NCBI GenBank assembly: GCA_038230975.1
Contig: JBBRMF010000096.1
Location: 1 to 17,091, forward strand
Direction of reading: 5' to 3'
DNA: 17,091 nt
From: JANXVV01 sp038230975
Lineage (GTDB): Bacteria > Planctomycetota > Phycisphaerae > Tepidisphaerales > Tepidisphaeraceae
The notes beneath the pieces were generated by a model that was not told where the DNA came from, did no database searches, and saw only the letters and a list, made by a program, of their open reading frames with translations. Of the stretch, positions 16,632 through 17,091 are shown piece after piece; the stretch's first letter is position 1; each line of letters starts with the position of its first letter. The position numbers and the translations under genes were made by a program.

Positions 16632-16952
16632 ATGCGTATCGAACATACGTCTGGCCCGGGCAAGGTGAGTGTCGTTACGTTTGTGGATCGTTTTTTTTTC
16701 ATCCGCAATCTCGTTCCGTTACTACTGCTTGCGGTAATGGGGACATCACTCACCGGGTGCTCCAGCTCCAGTGAAACAGCCACACCGGATAGGGCGCTTT
16801 CGGGCAATGTGGGCCTGTATCCCCCGGGTCCGTCCGGAGTGGCCAAACCGCGCGTGGGCATCCCTTCATTCAAAGTCACCACTGCCGGAAGTTTTTCCGG
16901 GGGTGCAGATCTGAACGATCTCGCTGCCGATCAGGCCAATACACTTCTGTGA
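16632..16952 (+). pseudogene. Small lipoprotein, probably the truncated 5' part of a CsgG-like gene (106 aa)
   Basis: The ATG at 16632 has AAAGGA 7 nt upstream. A membrane segment (residues 27-42) ends in the lipobox LTGC with the acylated Cys at 43, followed by a Ser-rich spacer, so the product is exported and lipid-anchored. From residue 75 on, VAKPRVGIPSF and LNDLAADQANTLL resemble the start of the CsgG/LpoB-like domain in outer-membrane lipoproteins (moderate confidence). That family normally continues for well over 100 residues with a GRFxVIER-type motif shortly after this point, but here a TGA stops the frame and none of the forward frames continues the family. I read it as a gene broken by insertion or as an assembly fault; an intact small lipoprotein is the alternative. 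A run of nine T (16691-16699) inside the signal region could be a slippage site. Confidence 0.5.
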
Positions 16953-17067
16953 GCCTCTTGCAAAACCCCCCGAAGATTGGCGGAACGCCCGCCCTCACGT
17001 CTTCAGAGAGCCTGCCTGAGATTGATTGAAAGTGTACCGCGCTTTGCTCAATCTGTCCAGTGATTTA
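16950..17067. other. Possible transposon end interrupting the lipoprotein gene
   Basis: From the stop codon on, the sequence reads GAGCCTCTTGCAAAACCC, which resembles the terminal repeats of IS5-type elements from memory. It coincides with the point where the CsgG-like frame is lost. No transposase can be seen because the window ends. The remaining bases up to the C run show no gene on either strand. This is a weak inference. Confidence 0.2.
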
Positions 17068-17082
17068 CCCCCCCCCCCCCCC
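17068..17082. repeat. Homopolymer run of about 15 C
   Basis: About fifteen C in a row lie 9 nt before the window edge, outside any gene I can support. Such a run may be a slippage-prone tract or a sequencing/assembly artefact; its exact length should not be trusted. Confidence 0.8.
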
Positions 17083-17091
17083 AAGAATATC

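Overview
The window reads as planctomycete DNA, most likely class Phycisphaerae (inference). The clearest sign is the 1864-residue secreted protein at 10787-16381. It has an N-terminal LERRLLLA motif of the type found on exported planctomycete proteins, many RTX-like GGxGxD turns and two dockerin-like modules. The first gene encodes a TonB-dependent receptor, which fits a diderm cell. Coding density is high and no tRNA, rRNA or CRISPR array was seen.

Region 1 (214-7508, + strand) is a tight four-gene unit: a TonB-dependent outer-membrane receptor, a YfiR-like periplasmic protein, a hybrid histidine kinase whose periplasmic part resembles CHASE8, and a response regulator with GGDEF and EAL domains. 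The receptor and YfiR genes are 41 nt apart. The YfiR and kinase genes are 20 nt apart or overlap by 1 nt. The kinase and regulator genes overlap by 11 nt. The residues for a His-Asp-His-Asp phosphorelay (H292, D589 and H731 in the kinase, D53 in the regulator) are all present. The unit looks like a rewired YfiBNR system in which an outer-membrane signal passes through a phosphorelay to control cyclic di-GMP.

Region 2 (7505-8473, - strand) is one amidohydrolase-2 family enzyme that converges on the regulator gene with a 4-nt overlap. It is followed by a 324-nt divergent interval with a good sigma70-type promoter and a structured leader lacking a Shine-Dalgarno sequence.

Region 3 (8798-10561, + strand) is rpsA, ribosomal protein S1 with six S1 domains, ending in a strong terminator.

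Region 4 (10787-16381, + strand) is the giant exported protein: a metzincin-type metalloprotease domain, a PPC-like domain, a long RTX-like region, an Ig-like segment, an internal dockerin, more RTX-like turns, a C-terminal dockerin and a Ser/Thr/Pro-rich then basic tail. It is followed by two hairpins, the second a terminator.

Region 5 (16632-17091) holds the 5' part of a small lipoprotein gene whose end resembles the start of a CsgG-like domain. The frame stops abruptly beside a sequence that could be a transposon end, and a run of about 15 C lies 9 nt from the window edge.

The most unexpected observation is that the two neighbouring but unrelated proteins, S1 and the giant exported protein, both end in LGDLKLKD. 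The shared codons differ only at synonymous positions, and both genes are followed by terminators with the same GGCCGTC/GACGGCC stem core.
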